From positions 787,385 to 851,384 of the forward strand of contig CAVORW010000004.1 of assembly GCA_963698715.1 (NCBI GenBank): DNA of 64,000 nucleotides, in the 5' to 3' direction. The notes under the pieces are model-generated. The model was not told where the DNA came from. It saw only the letters and a list, made by a program, of their open reading frames with translations, and did not search any database. This DNA comes from CAWHJB01 sp963698715 (lineage in GTDB: Bacteria > Chloroflexota > Anaerolineae > Anaerolineales > UBA4823). This document shows positions 62,001-64,000 of the stretch, piece after piece (within the stretch, counting starts at the first letter, position 1; each line of letters begins with the position of its first letter). Both the position numbers and the translations under genes were made by a program.

Positions 62001-64000
62001 ATAATCACCATCACTATTGCCAGGGTAGATCATTGCTTTAATCTGGTCAGCTGCGTTGTACTGCCACTGAGTTACATAAGTCCCTTCAACGGTACCGGTT
62101 ATGACCTTGGTTTCGATCACCATCCGTCCGCGGTCATCATATCCCCAGTCAGTCGATCCGGAGGCGTCATCCATCGAAGTTCGGTAGCCAATACCATTTT
62201 CCCCGCCATCGTAGGTATAGGCCACATCCAAAGTCGGGTCGGTCGTGGGACAGCTATCGTTGCTGCGGTAATGCTTGCCGGTCAACCGGTTCAATCCGTC
62301 GTAGTAAAAACAAATTCGCTGTCCTTTGGCGTCCGTCTGGCGAATTAAATTCAAGGCGTCGTAGGCATAGGTCCAAATGCCCATATCCGGATCGTTCATG
62401 GTCAACTTGCGGCCGGCAAAATCATATGCCAATGTTGTTATGGCACCTCCGTTATTGACCTGCTTCAGTTGATCGAGTGTGTCATAAGTGTAAGTTACCG
62501 AGGGCACCCGCTGGCGGATCAACCTTGATCGTGCGGCCCCAAACATCGTAACTATTGTCTGTTACATTCTCATTTGCATCTTTTACCTGAGAAGATAAAT
62601 CCTCATAAGTATATTCGGTTGAATTTTGATCCGGGGGAGTGACCGAGATGGGCCGACCCAAGATATCGTACAAGCTATCGGTACCCGGTTCTAAGGGGTG
62701 CTATCAGCAATATAATCAGAACCCGTTGATGTGGCATAGGGTACGGACTGTCGTATTACCTGCCCGTAACCATCGTAATAGTAATCCACCCGTACATCTT
62801 TGACCTGACCGTCTATCTCTGCAGCCACTACCTGCGTTTGGATTAATTGACCCAATCCGTTGTAGTACTTGTTGACCTTATAATATTCGCTACCCTCGAT
62901 TTTCTGCCAAGCCTGGGTTTTGTAGATGGTCCCCAACAATTGATAGCCGAAATCCATGGTCGGCAAATTTATGTCGTCGCCGGGCTTGACGATCTTGTCG
63001 AGTTGACCGAACTCATCGTATGTGGCCGTAATTTCCGTGCTCGATCCGTTCGGGCCATTTTTGGGAAATCGGTAGCCCAAAGTCGTAATCATACGAATAC
63101 GTCGTCTGGTTGTCTTCCGGATCCGTTTCGGAGATCAGGTATGTGTGGTATGTGGAATTGTAGCCATAAAGCCATTCGTTCGCTTCCCCTGTCGTTGAAA
63201 ATCCCACTCGGGAATTTTGTGAAATTCTTTACCGAAATCGTATTTCCCCAGTCATCAAGCGTATACTCTACGTCGGCGTACATGGGGTCCTGGAACGATA
63301 CCGGATTACCCCAGTACAGGAAAGTTCTTTCGCCCGTCAATTCGCCGGCCGAAGGGCGGTCGTAATAGTTGACATTTCCGTCATAGATGTACCATTTAGA
63401 GTGGTTTAACAAGTTCGCAGGTGGATAGCTTTGATAATTGGACGAACAGGCGCCGTTATATAGACCCGATGGGCATTCATATTGGTTGGTGAAAGCCGGT
63501 AATCCAACCAGGTAGACTTCGTCTGTGTTCTCCGGGTAATAACCATTGATCGTCAGCCGGTAATCCGACCACTGGTCGATGTTACAATCATTCTCTATAC
63601 CCGAGAACTGTCTCTCATCCAGACACGACGATTTCAGTATGCGGGTTATGTTGCCGTATTGTGGATCCGTCGGGACCGTTGGAGTGTAGGTGTAACTGGT
63701 CTTTACCCTATTTCTATAGGTTTCGTCTCCCTCGAAATTGATAGCCGTTTCTGTAAATAGACGTGTCCAGTTGATCTGCAAATCCAGACAACCAGAGAAC
63801 GAAGTATGAACCGTTGAAGTAATCGTTTCGTAATGATCGAATGACAGGTTGTAGACCTGGCCTTCACTCAGATCGTCGATCCAACTCGTGCCATGATTGG
63901 TCCACTGACGAAAACGCCAGGGCTGATCGTCGGTGATGCCCGAAGGAAGATAGGGAAGATTATAGTGCCCATAATTGACGGATCATCTCGCTGCCAGACA
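59088..64000 (-). CDS. RHS/YD-repeat protein with toxin-like C-terminal tip (enters from right edge, several frameshifts)
   Basis: More than 1600 codons, N-terminus outside. YD repeats such as YTYDTLDQLKQV and CFYYDGLNRLTGKHY lie at 63100-61700. A Thr/Ser-rich extra domain with a Pro-rich PQPTPDPLPTP linker is at about 60900-60450. The RHS core end is YYLFSDHLGSTSITEKL, TDFTYTGQRSEMDSIGLMYY, GARWYDPYITQFSQPDSIIP, then DPTGH. The tip follows: RVDDGCTNEGCNLTQEI..., and after one more frameshift near 59310 LEYLKPGKYVAIDPNKLNN, ..., GVTHTFTQDLINAI, stop 59088. At least eight one-base breaks separate the fragments; sequencing indels are likely. Probably a surface or secreted contact-dependent toxin. 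The tip after DPTGH differs from both orphan tips. Confidence 0.82.
59837..59848. repeat. Right terminal repeat of unit 0 inside the rhs core (integration site)
   Basis: GGGTAATATAAG, which on the coding strand is CTTATATTACCC, codons for the (P)YIT part of WYDPYITQF. Upstream core DNA (GGTGGTATGATC) is only weakly dyad-like. This is the inferred place where new tips are joined in frame to the core. Confidence 0.55.

Overview
The window looks like a chromosome segment of a Chloroflexota bacterium, most likely Anaerolineae-like. The evidence is a fused transaldolase/glucose-6-phosphate isomerase, many lipoproteins with a short lipobox, FG-GAP and RHS/YD-repeat surface proteins, and tandem tyrosine recombinases. 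This placement comes from gene content only; no rRNA or tRNA gene was seen.

Layout. (1) 1-7996, + strand: a tight operon with overlapping genes. It holds a YnjBCD-type ABC importer (binding protein, two permeases, ATPase), a flavin reductase, an APH/MTR-kinase-like kinase and two pyridine-nucleotide-disulfide oxidoreductases. (2) 8078-10239, - strand: a merR-merA operon behind a MerR-type promoter with a 19-bp spacer. (3) 10327-32003, mostly - strand: a metabolic block with glucokinase, 6-phosphogluconolactonase, glycogen debranching enzyme, transketolase, transaldolase/PGI fusion and 6-phosphogluconate dehydrogenase (pentose phosphate pathway). It also holds GTP cyclohydrolase II and a RibD-type reductase, an SDR, a halogenase-like flavoprotein, and two peroxiredoxin-like genes with an in-frame TGA in the redox motif (UxxC). 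Each TGA is followed at the same distance by the same 16-nt hairpin, so both are probably selenoproteins that ordinary gene calling truncates. (4) 32165-34892: a secreted protein, a subtilase with a C-terminal glycogen-binding-like domain, and a separate protein of the same domain type. (5) 34945-45430: IS remnants, then an AT-rich accessory island with PD-(D/E)XK nuclease-like genes, a PLD-like protein, an ApeA/HEPN-like protein and two toxin-antitoxin pairs. (6) 45905-50013: a YfhO-like membrane protein and an FG-GAP protein cut by an IS3 element. (7) 49987-64000: the most unusual region. A large RHS/YD-repeat gene (- strand, entering from the right edge) ends in a toxin-like tip with a candidate immunity gene. 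Two older tips lie downstream, each lacking a start codon. The material between the tips is organised as units bounded by 12-bp terminal inverted repeats (about CTTATmTTAmCC). Each unit carries an RHS tip, a candidate immunity gene and a convergent double tyrosine recombinase. I infer a mobile element that inserts in frame into the rhs core, gives it a new toxin tip and pushes the old tip downstream.

Caution: many genes, including housekeeping ones (tal-pgi, tkt), are broken by single-base indels, several in homopolymers. Uncorrected long-read errors are likely, so frameshifts here should not be read as pseudogenes without checking. The TGA codons of the two peroxiredoxin-like genes are substitutions at the same codon of two paralogs and are not explained by indel error.
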